In this document: piece by piece, positions 31,246-41,474 of the stretch | Layout: each line of letters begins with the position of its first letter | Numbering within the stretch: position 1 is the first letter of the stretch | From: Macrosoma leucophasiata | Lineage: Eukaryota; Arthropoda; Insecta; Lepidoptera; Hedylidae | NCBI GenBank assembly: GCA_036365455.1 | Contig: JAWQUS010000025.1 | Location: 23,348,001 to 23,412,000 of the forward strand | Length of the DNA: 64,000 nt | Direction: 5' to 3' | Program-made: the position numbers and the translations under genes | The notes under the pieces: generated by a model | Told to the model about the DNA's origin: nothing | Seen by the model: the letters and a program-made list of their open reading frames with translations, nothing else | Database searches by the model: none

Positions 31246-32748
31246 TTAGAAGCATTTAACATCTCTGGGAAATAATTTAACCTCTACATTACTAATTCTC
31301 ACTTGGAACATTTGTTTCTTAAATTCGTATTTGTCACCAGTTATAACTGTCTTCACTGTGTAGTTTCGCAAAAAGTGCACTAGTCCAGTTTTAATTTGCA
31401 TGTGTGCGTATCTTGAGCCAATACATACTCTTGGCCCTCTACCAAAAGGCATGTAAATATTGTCGGGTATGTTGTCCCTATTTTCAGGCGAAAATCTCTC
31501 CGGAATGAATTTTTCGGGTTCAGGATAATATTTAGGGTCATTATGTATATCGTATATTGGTATTGTTACCCTAGTTCCCTTTTCCACCTGTATATTACCT
31601 ACCGGCAAAATTGTATCTTTGATGCAAAGTCTACCAATGATACCAACCGGTGGATGTAGTCTTAGAGCCTCACATAGTGACATGTCAAGATAGTCGAGGC
31701 CGGATACAATATCATATGTCAACTTTCCATTCGATTTTTCAAAAGCTTGATCTATTTCTTCATGGACACGACGCAATATGTCGGGGTGGTTGCCCAATTC
31801 TATTATAGTGCTAAACATAGCTGTTGCACTGGGTTCCACACCAGCCACGAAAAAGAAAAATGCTTGGCCTGCCAGAAGTTCGTCTGTCGGAATGATCTCT
31901 AAGCCCGTGGTTGGGTCTTTCATCACACCTTGCTTCTGTATATTGACGCACATACTTGCGAAGTCGTTTTTGTTAATATTCTCTCGTTCTCTCTGGCGTA
32001 TCACTTGCTTGATTGCTGTTACGAAAAACTTTTCATGTTCAGAAAATAGTTTTATTCCAAAAAAATTGAATAAAGGTGCGCTCAAATTGGCAATGATAAT
32101 ATTAAAGTTTGATTGTAACGACGATTTCAAAGCAGCTTGCGCCATTTTTAGAAAAGGTGAATCGAAAACAGATTCGGTTCCCAAGCCAAATACAGAAGCG
32201 CCAATTGCAGCGGAACAGAATGTGCAAAGCGTTTCAAAAGTATCACTGCTTAAATATTTTGGATTGTCTTTTAAATACTTAATAAAATCTTGGGCGCCTC
32301 TATCCATGATGTAGTACATATTCTTGAGCTTCATTGTCGTGAATAGGGGCGTCATACTTTGTCGCACGAGTTTCCATCGTGGGCCATTCATTAGTATCAA
32401 ATTATCTCCTAGTACGTCGTCTTTATTAGCATCAAAGCCTTTATGATTGAAGGCATTGAAATCCGATTGCACTACGTGCTGGATGTTCACCGGATCTCGC
32501 ACAAATAAGCCTGGTGAAAAGAAACTTCCTATTCCCACAGCCGGTTCGTCAGGGTACATCTTGTATATATCGCGACAAATTTCAATCATTGCCCTTTTAC
32601 CAATCATAAAGTCGCCGAACGGGCCCAAGAATTTATTCTTCTGATAAAACACAGCGCCGCGTTTTTTCCAGTACCCCTCACTATATCTTCCATTAAGATA
32701 GAAGACAGCCACACAAATAAACAGAACTGCTAATATTAGTAACAACAT
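31246..32748 (-). CDS. Cytochrome P450, CYP3 clan (array copy 4)
   Basis: An intact 500-residue single-exon frame with the same landmarks as copy 3: anchor MLLLILAVLFICVAVFYL, WKLVR, AGVEPSAT in helix I, EALR, PERF and heme loop FGRGPRVCIG. Differences from its neighbours include NGPRW instead of NGQRW before helix C and a changed 210-235 segment (SNFNIIIANLSAPLFNFF), which lies in the F-G region that usually shapes substrate access. This suggests divergence in substrate range, by inference only. The ATG is fixed by the anchor and paralog alignment. A TATA-like motif lies about 65-70 bases upstream. Confidence 0.97.
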   Translation of the reverse strand: MLLLILAVLFICVAVFYLNGRYSEGYWKKRGAVFYQKNKFLGPFGDFMIGKRAMIEICRDIYKMYPDEPAVGIGSFFSPGLFVRDPVNIQHVVQSDFNAFNHKGFDANKDDVLGDNLILMNGPRWKLVRQSMTPLFTTMKLKNMYYIMDRGAQDFIKYLKDNPKYLSSDTFETLCTFCSAAIGASVFGLGTESVFDSPFLKMAQAALKSSLQSNFNIIIANLSAPLFNFFGIKLFSEHEKFFVTAIKQVIRQRERENINKNDFASMCVNIQKQGVMKDPTTGLEIIPTDELLAGQAFFFFVAGVEPSATAMFSTIIELGNHPDILRRVHEEIDQAFEKSNGKLTYDIVSGLDYLDMSLCEALRLHPPVGIIGRLCIKDTILPVGNIQVEKGTRVTIPIYDIHNDPKYYPEPEKFIPERFSPENRDNIPDNIYMPFGRGPRVCIGSRYAHMQIKTGLVHFLRNYTVKTVITGDKYEFKKQMFQVRISNVEVKLFPRDVKCF

Positions 32749-32825
32749 TATGGATACGTACTCTCTTCAGAGTCTATGAACGAATGCTTAAATTTGATTA
32801 ATTTGCTCAGTATTTATAAACATTT
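32749..32825 (-). promoter_or_regulatory. Shared proximal promoter of P450 copy 4
   Basis: Same order as in copies 2, 3 and 5: GGATACGTACTCTCTTCAGA, GAACGAATGCT, then on the minus strand a TATA-like TTTATAAATACTGAG at about 32806-32820. Confidence 0.6.
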
Positions 32826-32879
32826 TTGTAATGCCCATTATCAATATTCATCCAAATGAGATAAAGTAAATGCGAAGTA

Positions 32880-33890
32880 AACAAAAAAAATTGTAGACGC
32901 ATGATGACTAGACAAATCGTACCAAAAAACCGGTCAAGAACGTCTCGGGCCACGCGCAGTGTAGGGTTCCGCAGTGTTTAGGCTTGAACAATGTAACGAA
33001 AAAAAAAAATATTTTCTATGGCATTTACTTTCGGCGACTATTACTAGCAAACTTATAAAGCCAACTTAAGTATATTAGTTTTTCTTTTAATTTCGTAATA
33101 AGTAGCTACTATTGCCGTATCGTTTGAATTTCTAACAACAACCGTTTTGTTGATAGACGGGGGCAATTGACTCTATTAAATTTAGTATTAGAACCAGTGT
33201 CGCCGCTTTTCTCCCACCCTGCACTTTGCTCCTTTCTTACACAAATGTAACACCATCTCGACAATCACCCACACATTAATCTCAGGGCAGCTATTCGTTT
33301 GCGTAAGTTTGCATACTAAGATGTAACGCCCGTAGACAGTAAACACTCGCACGCACACAACAATATACTCACCAATAAACTAGTCGAAGTGTAGCGAACG
33401 CATTATATGCTGTACATTGCCAGCGGAGACAGTAATAGCGTTAATTGAGCGAGTGCTTAGCGAGCAATGTATTCGCTAGCAGTAACGTTTAAATAATGCA
33501 GTTTAAGTTCGAATATTCCTTTGTTTATTTATATGTTTTTTACAAGTATAATAACAATAAATGTTATTTGTGTCTGACCGATCAAAAGATATACCTCCTC
33601 GCTTTATACTTGAGGTCTGACATTTCATATTAAATGTTAAAAATGGTATTTTACCAAGAGATGCGTCGTTCGAAGCAGTCTACACGACACTACGAGCGGC
33701 GAACGAATGGTTCTGCCGAACTGTGTGTGTACACGCATAGTTGTCGTACGCTTGCCACGCCCACATTACCATTCCATCTTTATTTATCTATTCCGTGGGT
33801 TGCCTAATGTGCGGTCACTGCAAGTTTGTGTCTGATTATGACAAATGCAATAAAACGAGTCCGATCGGTGCAAATTGCCACTAAATTCAA
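32880..33890. other. Gene-free interval upstream of P450 copy 4
   Basis: Holds a short repeat around 32935-32985 (GGGCCACGCGCAGTGTAG) that recurs inverted near 29090. Otherwise AT-rich unique-looking sequence with no frame, RNA or terminal repeats that I can support. Confidence 0.5.
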
Positions 33891-33892
33891 AA

Positions 33893-34006
33893 CCCCTTAT
33901 TCGTATACGTATTTTAGCTAAAGTGTTGCTAATCTCTTCTTTGTCTTTTTCTGTCCTGCACATTTGAAAACGCAACTGACAAAGACAAGCATCTATGAAT
34001 AAGGAG
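33893..34006. repeat. Harbinger-like MITE, decayed copy
   Basis: Shares CGTATTTTAGCTAAAGT, TGCTAATCTCTTCTTTGTCT and ATGAATAAGGAGG with the nested MITE at 25510-25655, with an internal deletion. Confidence 0.7.
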
Positions 34007-34049
34007 GTAAGTTTGCAAAAATGTGCGAGGGGTAGCTCGTACGCCTAAC

Positions 34050-34235
34050 TAGCAAACTAGCATTGATCAATAGATGTCGCTACTGCCACCATAAGGCAAT
34101 GCAATAAATATGAAGGAAAGATTTGACAACTTGGGTGTGGAATTCGGTAGCTCAGTTAGAAGAGCCGCTGGACTAGATTCCCAGTGGCCGCGAGTTCGAG
34201 TCTCGACTAAAGTCAAATTTTTCTTTCCTTTTTTC
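34050..34235 (+). repeat. tRNA-like repeat unit, partial
   Basis: The 5' arm (CTAACTAGCAAACTAGCAT, AGGAAAGATTTGACAA) is followed by a diverged cassette at about 34141-34214 (CTGGACTAGATTCCCAG). A base missing after CCCAG and an altered acceptor side make it a decayed copy. Confidence 0.7.
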
Positions 34236-34527
34236 TGTAATAAAAATATGAGAATCATGATTATCATTCATTCAATCACTCACATATTTCAGGTACCAGT
34301 CCTCTCCAATTCAAGGTCGTGACGACTATGTTTATGTTTTTATCATTGTTATCTCATTAGTTTGGAAAACCTTGGGAGAGAGGCAAATACATTGATTTTT
34401 ATTATTATAATGTTGTCATGGAGAACACGTAAATGCTTTTGCTGAAACAGCAATTTGGTAAGTATATGTTTGGCATGCAACACTGGTCGTTGCATCACAC
34501 AGGGAATCGCCCCTCGTACTTGAGCGC

Positions 34528-34556
34528 ACACACACACACACACACATACACATTAA
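34528..34556. repeat. (CA)n microsatellite
   Basis: A run of about 12 CA dinucleotides. Confidence 0.9.
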
Positions 34557-34649
34557 CAGATTTACATGGATACGGCAGCCCGTTGTACTGTCACTAGCAG
34601 TACGTTCAGAAGCAGAGCGAAACCTCAAACTTTCGTTGTTGTTTACTCA

Positions 34650-35200
34650 CTCGATTGTTTTATGAATGTTTGTTTTGAATTTTTTCAAACAATATTCAAG
34701 GCATATCGTCTACGATACTGCAATACCGCGTAACTACGTATTGCAATCCCGCTAAGTACAAAAATAACAACCAACGACCAGTACGACACGGCAAGAGCAG
34801 TCCAGCTCGGGGCATGGCCGCATCGCATATGCGTGTCATAGCGTCGCCGAGTCATTCCGCCTCGCCATCGACGCCCAATTGATCGACAAAAGGAGAGACC
34901 CAGGCCTCCACCAACGACGCCTCCAGTAACACCTCCAGATCCAGCCGCCCAAGGACCCAACGTGGGCCACCCCCTGTCAGGGGCCGAACGTCTGGTGCCT
35001 CTGGGGACGTGGGTACACAGAACCGAATATAACGGTGATTTGAAAGCGTCTTCACGTCCAGTACTTGCCAGCCTGGACACGGCGCGCTAAGGAGGGGCTC
35101 GCAACAGTAACATCATCATATAGAGCCACCTTGCCACCGCACGCATGTCTCATCTGACCCCTGATTCGGGACAACCAACCCGGTCGTCCTTACCCACTCT
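34650..35200. other. GC-rich island without an assignable gene
   Basis: About 550 bases unusually rich in G and C compared with neighbours. Open frames exist on both strands (a 131-codon one on the minus strand, 34685-35080; a shorter Ser/Thr/Arg/Pro-rich one on the plus strand) but neither has recognisable motifs. The composition recalls a LINE 5' region or gag remnant; this is a guess. Confidence 0.4.
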
Positions 35201-35274
35201 TCAAGGGCTGCGCCGCGCGCGTCAGTTGCTTGTATCTTGTAGATATATACCGTGTCGAGTAGCCAATAAAATAG

Positions 35275-35397
35275 ACATATTCGAACCGAATATATTCAGC
35301 ACCAAAACCGAATAATTCGGCCGAATAGGAATAGTGAAAAAGATGCCAAATACGCTGAATACCGAATACCAACCGATTATTCGGCTCATCTCTAATT
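35275..35397. repeat. CCGAATA-rich repeat
   Basis: Clustered variants of ACCGAATA and ATTCGG, including the near-palindrome CCGAATAATTCGG, ending ATTATTCGGCTCATCTCT. It abuts the orphan P450 flank. Confidence 0.6.
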
Positions 35398-35835
35398 AAA
35401 ATTACACTAATTAAAATGCACTAAATAAAATGAGTTATTTTATTTCTGCACTCATAAACTCTGCAACCAAACAGATATATTGATTTTAATTAAATCAATA
35501 ACTGCATTTATTTGGATTTATTTGTTTACCACATTAAATGCACTCAGTGAGAAAACTAAATAAATAGCAGGCAATACGTTAATAATAATATTATATCATA
35601 GTTTTTTAAAAAAAATTTAGGTAATTTTAGTATAATGTAAAGTTTTGTGTTTTTTACATTGACCTTCTCAATGTAATAAAATATTAGACCAGACACTCCT
35701 TTCGGTTGTACGGTCACTATCTGCAGAAGTCAATTTACCATACTTTCACATAATTATTGACAGTTCATGTAAAAAGATCTCCAACACAAACTTATAAATC
35801 TGTGATATTAACCAATAATTCCAGAAATATTAAAA
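35396..35835 (+). repeat. Orphan inverted copy of the P450 3' flank
   Basis: The reverse complement matches 43403-43870 block by block: ATTGGTTAATATCACAGA, GTTGGAGATCTTTT, AATAATTATGTGAAAGT, GGTAAATTGACTTCTG, AGTGACCGTACAACC, TTTTCTCACTGAGTGCATTT, and TGCAGTTATTGAATTAATTT or near variants. No P450 coding sequence remains beside it. Confidence 0.85.
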
Positions 35836-35856
35836 AATGCTATAAAATAACATTTA

Positions 35857-35994
35857 ATCGATAAGGAGGCGCCTCTACTGTGCCTTGACGCTATAATAGG
35901 TACAGATTGCATCATAGATAGAGAATTTTTGAGTAAATCATATGCAGATAAGGTTATTATACCAAGAGATACCTACTTATGGACTTGATAAAAA
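35857..35994 (+). pseudogene. Retropepsin fragment of an LTR retrotransposon
   Basis: The frame reads DKEAPLLCLDAIIGTDCIID then REFLSKSYADKVIIPRDTY. The IIGTDC and REFL pattern resembles the C-terminal part of retroelement proteases. The rest of the element is missing. Moderate to low certainty because it is short. Confidence 0.4.
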
Positions 35995-36277
35995 AAATTA
36001 ATTATTCGATCCAAGCATCGTCTAATTGGGTGACTGCTATCTTAATATACATTCAGGTACCTATTTAAATATAATGTGTACCTATTTTAGTCTTTCGAGT
36101 ATAGGTAGCCATAGTACGTTTGTGTTTCATTTATGTACTTAGCGATACTCATAGTCGACGCCGCGCTGCGCCGCTTGGGTCAAATAGTTGCAGAGCAAAC
36201 AAACACATTTTCTTTTTGTACTTTTTAAACGACATCACGACACTAAAAATGGTGCAGAACATTGTAAATATTTTTTT

Positions 36278-36715
36278 GTATCTTCACGCCAGGTCCCTAT
36301 CGGGGTAGGCAGAGAGTGTAGAGCGCCAGATATCCCGGTTCTGACAAACCTCTCGTGCCTCGTCTACCTTCATCATTCTCTTCATACATGCACGCCGATT
36401 CCTAAGACTTTTGACCCCACCATCAGACAGAACTCGACCTATTTGGTCATGGTAGGTCAGTCTTGGTCTTCCTGGGCCTCTGCAAGCATCCACATTCGCA
36501 TTGTATATCTGTTTAGTCATTCGCTCATTCGACATTCTTTCTATATGCCCGAACCATAGGAGCATGCCTTTTTTCATTTTTACACCGATACTATCATTCA
36601 CACAAAGCCTCTTTCTTACATCTTCATTACGAACGCGATCGGTGAGTGATACACCGCAGATCTTGCGCAAAGATCTCATCTCGACCGCGTTCAACTTACT
36701 TTCATGCTCTTTCCT
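36278..36715 (-). pseudogene. LINE reverse transcriptase C-terminal remnant, copy 1
   Basis: The 136-residue frame 36284-36694 reads VEMRSLRKICGVSLTDRVRN, then WFGHIERMSNERM and GRPRLTYHDQIG, ending SAYPDRDLA. The WFGHIERM and GRPR blocks are common in the C-terminal part of many arthropod LINE polyproteins. The element ends TGGCGTGAAGATAC plus TACAAAAA. The 5' part with the RT core is absent. Plus-strand relative at 48030-48365. Confidence 0.8.
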
Positions 36716-36794
36716 GCATAAAATAATAATTTAATCTAGTTATATCGACTAAAGATAAGTATAAATAACATTTTTAAAAGTAATAATAATAACT

Positions 36795-37250
36795 TTGAAA
36801 TATGGTCTGGTAGCCGAGGAAGTGCCATACTACAGGTATGTGCCCGACCCAGTTCTCGAGAATGGTCGTATCACACTGTACTGGGATCGATCTATCATCA
36901 CTGACAGGACTATTGTTGCTAACAAACCTGATATAGTGTTGGTAGATCGAACGGAGCGCCGCGCAGTGATCGTCGACGTCACCATCCCCCATGACGAGAA
37001 TCTCGTGAAAGCTGAGAAGGATAAGGAGTTAAAATACCTTGATCTAGCTCACGAGATTGTCAGCATGTGGCATGTGGATTCGGCGATCATTGTACCGATA
37101 GTCGTCTCGGTAAACGGCCTTATCGCCAAGAGCCTCGACCAACACCTTAAGAGGCTCACGTTGGGCGGCTGGGTCAGGGGCCCGATGCAGAAGGCAGTGC
37201 TCCTTGACACGGCGCGAATAGTGAGAAGATTCCTCTCTCTGCGTCCCTAA
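36795..37250 (+). pseudogene. R4/Dong-like endonuclease C-terminus (copy A)
   Basis: 151 codons equal to the last third of copy B: VPYYRYVPDPVLEN, NKPDIVLVDRTERR, VDVTIPHDENLVKAEKDKE, ending LSLRP. The PD..D endonuclease motif is present, but the RT domain and the CCHC finger are lost by 5' truncation. No initiation context. Confidence 0.85.
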
Positions 37251-37310
37251 CCACCGGTAGCTTGGACCCTGTTCCCGCTGAAGGCGGCAAACTATTTTTT
37301 ATTTTTTTAT

Positions 37311-38591
37311 ATTAGGTTGAAGAAAAAGTTTCTTCGCATTTTTTAAGATAATTCAAAACATTTTTTAATATTGTTTATTTAAATTTAACTAAAGTATGTA
37401 CCATTTTGTTCGATAACCTTCTGCCATCTTGTAGGTAGGGACATGATCCCATTGCTATAAAAATTTTGGGACTTCTCATCAAAATACCGCGACAAGTGGA
37501 TTTGGCAGTCCTCTCGTGATGTTAACCTAACATTGCATAAAGAATTCTGAAGAGACCGAAACAGATGGAAATCTGAAGGTGCAAGGTCAGGACTATACGG
37601 CGGATGCATTAACACCTCCCAGTCAAACTCTCTTAATTTTTGCTGACTGGCTATAGATGTGTGAGGTCTAGCGTTATCATGATGAAACACCACACCCCTT
37701 CTGTTGATCAATTCCGGCCGCTTTCTCTCAACTTCTTGCTTTAATCTCATCAGTTGTTCGCAGTAAAGTTCAAAATCGATAGTCCTGCCTGGTTGTAATA
37801 GCTCATAATGAATAATTCCCTCCCAATCCCACACACACAACATCACCTTATTGCGAGTTAACCCGGGTTTCGCCACAGTCTGTGAAGCCTGACCGGCCTT
37901 TGACCACGACCTTTTTCGCACGTTCTTGTCGTACGTGATCCACTTTTTATCACCAGTTATCAGCTTCTTCAAAAATGATTCGGTTTCATTACGTCGTAAT
38001 AAAGAATCACAAATGAGTACACGGTTCATTAGGTTTCTTTCAGTGAGCTCGTAAGGTACCCAAATATCGAGCTTTTTTTGTACCCAGCTTTCTTCAAATG
38101 CGCCAAAACTGTTTTGTGATCAATTCTCAGTTCTTCAGCTACGTCGTAACTACTGATATGTCGATCTTGCTCCACTTTTTCAAAAATGGCATCCATTTTA
38201 TCCGTAATAGGGCGACCAGAGCGAGGTGCATCTTTGGCATCAAAATTTCCGGATTGAAAACGCTTAAACCAAATTTGTGCTACTCTCACAGACACTGCAC
38301 TAGGTCCATAAACATCGCAATTTTTTTTCGTGGTTTGCGTTGCATTTTTACCTTTTTTGTAGTAAAATTTTAAAATGTATCGAATTTCTTCATTAGATTT
38401 ACTCATCTTGACAGTACGAAAAACAAATGAAAATCACACATTTGCCTAATTTGAATTTGGAATGATGTTCTTTAAAATTTTAACATTCAATGATACCAAA
38501 ACCAGCCAGATACAAATACTACAGCCAAAGAGATTTTATTACAAGTTCATACATACTATAATGCGAAAAGACTTTTTCCCCAACCTTTTAT
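37311..38591 (-). mobile_element. mariner transposon nested in Dong-like copy A
   Basis: The terminal inverted repeats AGGTTGAAGAAAAAGTTTCT (left) and, in complement, AGGTTGGGGAAAAAGTCTTT (right) differ at a few positions. Both go on to TTCGCAT. The surroundings are the TA-rich Dong 3' UTR, which fits the TA target of mariners. It contains one transposase gene with a single frame break. Confidence 0.9.
37385..38406 (-). pseudogene. mariner transposase (DD34D) with one frameshift
   Basis: The N-terminal frame 38029-38406 (125 residues) carries the helix-turn-helix DNA-binding region (WFKRFQSGNF, SGRP linker, DHKTVLAHLKKAGY). The catalytic frame 37385-38029 (214 residues) has TGDKKWITYD, HHDNARPHTS and YSPDLAPSDFHLF. 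The second and third aspartates are separated by 34 residues, as in true mariners. The two frames are joined at a run of seven A residues at about 38074-38080 (minus strand), where one base appears lost. Otherwise complete, so a young copy. Confidence 0.9.
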
Positions 38592-38671
38592 AAATATTTG
38601 TTTTTGATACTTATATATGTAAAAAAATAGGAAATAAGGTTTTAAATAAATAAGTGAAATAATAATAATAT

Positions 38672-40000
38672 AAAAGTCTTTTGTCGGGCGGTAATAGGGT
38701 GCGCGCCTTCAACGGTTGGGTCATGCCGGTCTTGCTGTACTCCTTCGGCATACTCAAGTGGACTCAGACTGAACTGAATGCCCTTGACAGGCGAGTCCGC
38801 TCTTTACTGACAGCGCACCGCATGCATCACCCACGGTCTTCGGTGATGAGATTATACATCCCACGGAAATGTGGGGGTCGCGACGTTCTAAGCACTAAGA
38901 CCCTACACAACCGTGAGGTGTGTAATCTCCGAGAATACTTCCTGACCGCCGACGGAGAGATGCATCGGAATGTGGTGTCGGTCGACAGCGGACTCACCCC
39001 ACTCTCTTTGGCTAAAAAGAACTGGCGCAAACCTGAGGTGCTCACGACTAGCGACCGCAGGATTGTATGGCAAGGCATGGAGCTACACGGGCGTTTTTAC
39101 CGGGCCCTCCATGGGCCCGATGTAGATTTCTTAGCTTCTGTGGCCTGGCTACGATTCGTTGACCTCTTTGGGGAAACCGAAGGTTTTGTTTGTGCAATTA
39201 TGGACGAAGTGGTAATGACCAACAACTACCGGAAGTTTATCCTGAAGGATGGAACGGTCGACATATGTCGGGCATGCCATCGACCGGGTGAATCAATCAG
39301 GCATATTGTTTCCGGCTGTTCGAGTCTTGCCAACGGCGAATACTTGCACAGACACAACCAAGTAGCTAGGATAATCCATCAACAACTTGCCTTGAAATAC
39401 GGTCTTGTAGCCGCGGAGGTGCCGTACTACAGGTATGTGCCCGACCCAGTTCTAGAAAATGACCATTTCACGATGTATTGGGACCGATCTATCATCACTG
39501 ACAGGACTATTGTTGCCAATAAGCCTGATATAGTGGTGATAGATCGCTCGGAGCGCCGCGTAGTGATGATCGACATCACCGTCCCGCATGATGAGAATCT
39601 CGTGAAAGCCGAAAAAGACAAGGAAATTAAATATCTTGATCTGGCTCACGAGGTTGTCGCCATGTGGGATGTGGATTCGGCCATCATTGTGCCGATACTC
39701 GTATCGGTGAACGGACTGATAGCGAAGAGCCTCGACCAACATCTCAAGAGGCTCTCGCTAGGTGGATGGATCAAGAGTCTGATACAGAAAGCAGTACTCC
39801 TCGGCACGGCACGCATAGTGAGAAGGTGCCTGTCTCTGTGTCCCAAACCACCGGCAGCTTAAACCCTGCTCCGGCTGCCGGCGGCACACTATTTTTTAAT
39901 TTTTTATATATATATTTGTTGTTTTTTTTTATACATATATATGTAAAAAATTATAAAATAAGTTGAATTAATAAAAAAGTGGAATAATAATAATAAGATA
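38672..40000 (+). mobile_element. R4/Dong-like LINE copy B, 5' truncated
   Basis: Begins at the (AAT) tail of copy A and ends GTGGAATAATAATAATAA at about 39982-39999. Its 3' UTR has the TATACATATATATGTA palindrome-like stretch shared by copies C to E. Head-to-tail order with copy A is joined by a (TAA)-type tract. Confidence 0.88.
38681..39862 (+). pseudogene. R4/Dong-like LINE protein C-terminus (copy B, longest)
   Basis: 393 open codons from within the RT thumb (VRAFNGWVMPVLLYSFGILK) to the stop. A CCHC finger C196-X2-C199-X8-H208-X4-C213 precedes a restriction-like endonuclease motif P282-D283-X14-D298 (KPDIVVIDRS to MIDIT), followed by HDENLVKAEKDKEIKYL. This finger plus PD-X12-14-D arrangement defines the site-specific R2/R4-type LINEs. 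The (TAA) junctions agree with the known (TAA) preference of Dong from Bombyx. Lacks RT palm and N-terminus, so inactive. Confidence 0.85.
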
Positions 40001-40237
40001 AACTCTTTATTGTACAAAACAATTAGGACATTTACGGTACATAAAACATTTTGCACAATTGGCGGTCTTATCGCTAAAAGCGATCTCTTCCAGACAACCA
40101 GTTGGAGGAAATGAACTGTATAAATAAGATGGGGGTGCACGGGGAATAAGTGAATAAATTAATAGTAATTCTAAAAGGGAAATATAATACATAAATATAT
40201 ATACATTTTGTATAATATATAAATAAATAAATATATA

Positions 40238-40272
<35 letters not shown>

Positions 40273-40303
40273 CTATAATAATACATACATATGCATGAAA
40301 ATG

Positions 40304-40652
40304 AAGCGCGCATGGCCCAGCGGCTGGTGTAGATCGTAAGCGATCTGCTCGGTTAAGCACTACGGGCGCGGTCGGGTAGTGTGATGGGTGACCGCTAGTG
40401 GCAAATTAAATGCGCGTTTCCGTGCTTCGGAGGGCACGTTAAGCCGTCGGTCCCGGTTGCTATCGATGGAAAGCAGTCGTTAAACCTTGTCGGAGGCCTT
40501 ATGGGTTTGAAGTCCGATCCGACAGTGGGTTGGCCACTAACCCACCCACCTCCACCAATCCGCATCGGAGCAGCGTGGTGGAGTAAGCTCCAGGCCTCCC
40601 CCCAAAAAGGGGAGAGACTCGTGCCCAGCAGTGGAACGTATAATGGGTTGCC
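40304..40652 (+). repeat. 5S rRNA-derived SINE, full copy 1
   Basis: The head resembles 5S rRNA. The internal promoter region 40353-40396 reads TTAAGCA, CGGGCGCGGT and GATGGGTGACCGC, matching box A, the intermediate element and box C of insect 5S genes. A body follows (GAGGGCACGTTAAGCCGTCG; CCACTAACCCACCCACCTCC) and a tail TGGGTTGCC plus (ATT)n. Other copies: 43207-43402, 46171-46456, 46878-47226, 49226-49304, 63331-63684. Confidence 0.85.
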
Positions 40653-41223
40653 ATTATTATTATTCCACTTATTTATTGATCCAACTTATTAAATAATTTT
40701 TTACATATATATGTATAAAAAAAACAACAAATATATACATAAAAAAATAAAAAATAGTGTGCCGCCGGCAGCGAGAGCAGGGTCCAAGCTGCCGGTGGTT
40801 AGGGACACAGAGACAGGAACCTCCTCACTATACGTGCCGTGCCGAGGAGTACTGCTTTCTGTATCAGACCCTTGATCCATCCACCTAGCGAGAGCCTCTT
40901 GAGATGTTGGTCGAGGCTCTTCGCTATCAGCCCGTTCACCGATACGACTATCGGCACAATGATGGCCGAATCCACATCCCACATGGCGACAACCTCGTGA
41001 GCCAGATCAAGATATTTTATTTCCTTGTCTTTTTCGGCTTTCACGAGATTTATTATTATTCCACTTATTTATTGATCCAACTTATTAAATATTTTTTTAC
41101 ATATATATGTATAAAAAAAAAAACAACAAATATATATATAAAAAATTATTATTATTCCACTTATTTATTGACTTAACTTATTTTATAATTTTTTACATAT
41201 AAATGTATAAAAAAAAAAAAAAA
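40652..41223 (-). mobile_element. Three chained R4/Dong-like 3' ends (copies C, D, E)
   Basis: Reading on the minus strand: E (41157-41223, 3' UTR only), D (41061-41145, 3' UTR only) and C (40652-41050, with 81 codons of the protein C-terminus, stop at 40799). Each ends AAGTGGAATAATAAT. Each junction is the (TAA) tract. C is truncated within LVKAEKDKE, D and E inside the 3' UTR. Confidence 0.88.
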
Positions 41224-41474
41224 TACGGCAACACTCCGCCTGAACGCCATCAAAATTCCTTTCTCCGAAAAATCATGTCTTTTTAATTTAAATCCGTGCA
41301 AACAACCAAATCTTAATACAAAATCACAATAAACTACAATAGTGAAAAGGTTCAAAGCAATTTTCAATAATTATAAAATCAATTTAGAAAAAATATGATG
41401 ATAAATATGCACAAGATGACAAGAAAGAAATGTCACGACCGTCAACAACAACTAGGGATGACTTATTATTATTA

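Larger units (their letters stand above)
36781..38671 (+). mobile_element. R4/Dong-like LINE copy A, 5' truncated, split by a mariner
   Basis: Starts directly after a (TAA) tract (36781-36792) and ends in AATAATAATAAT (about 38658-38669), where copy B begins at once. Its 3' UTR is interrupted between 37310 and 38592 by the mariner; the pieces join to give the 3' UTR seen intact in copy B. Confidence 0.85.

Noticed and set aside
34685..35080. A 131-codon gene on the minus strand
   Set aside because: GC-rich region where long open frames arise by chance; no motifs, and frames exist on both strands.
40353..40396. A functional 5S rRNA gene
   Set aside because: Only the internal promoter region is similar; the 3' third is replaced by a SINE body and the sequence is dispersed.
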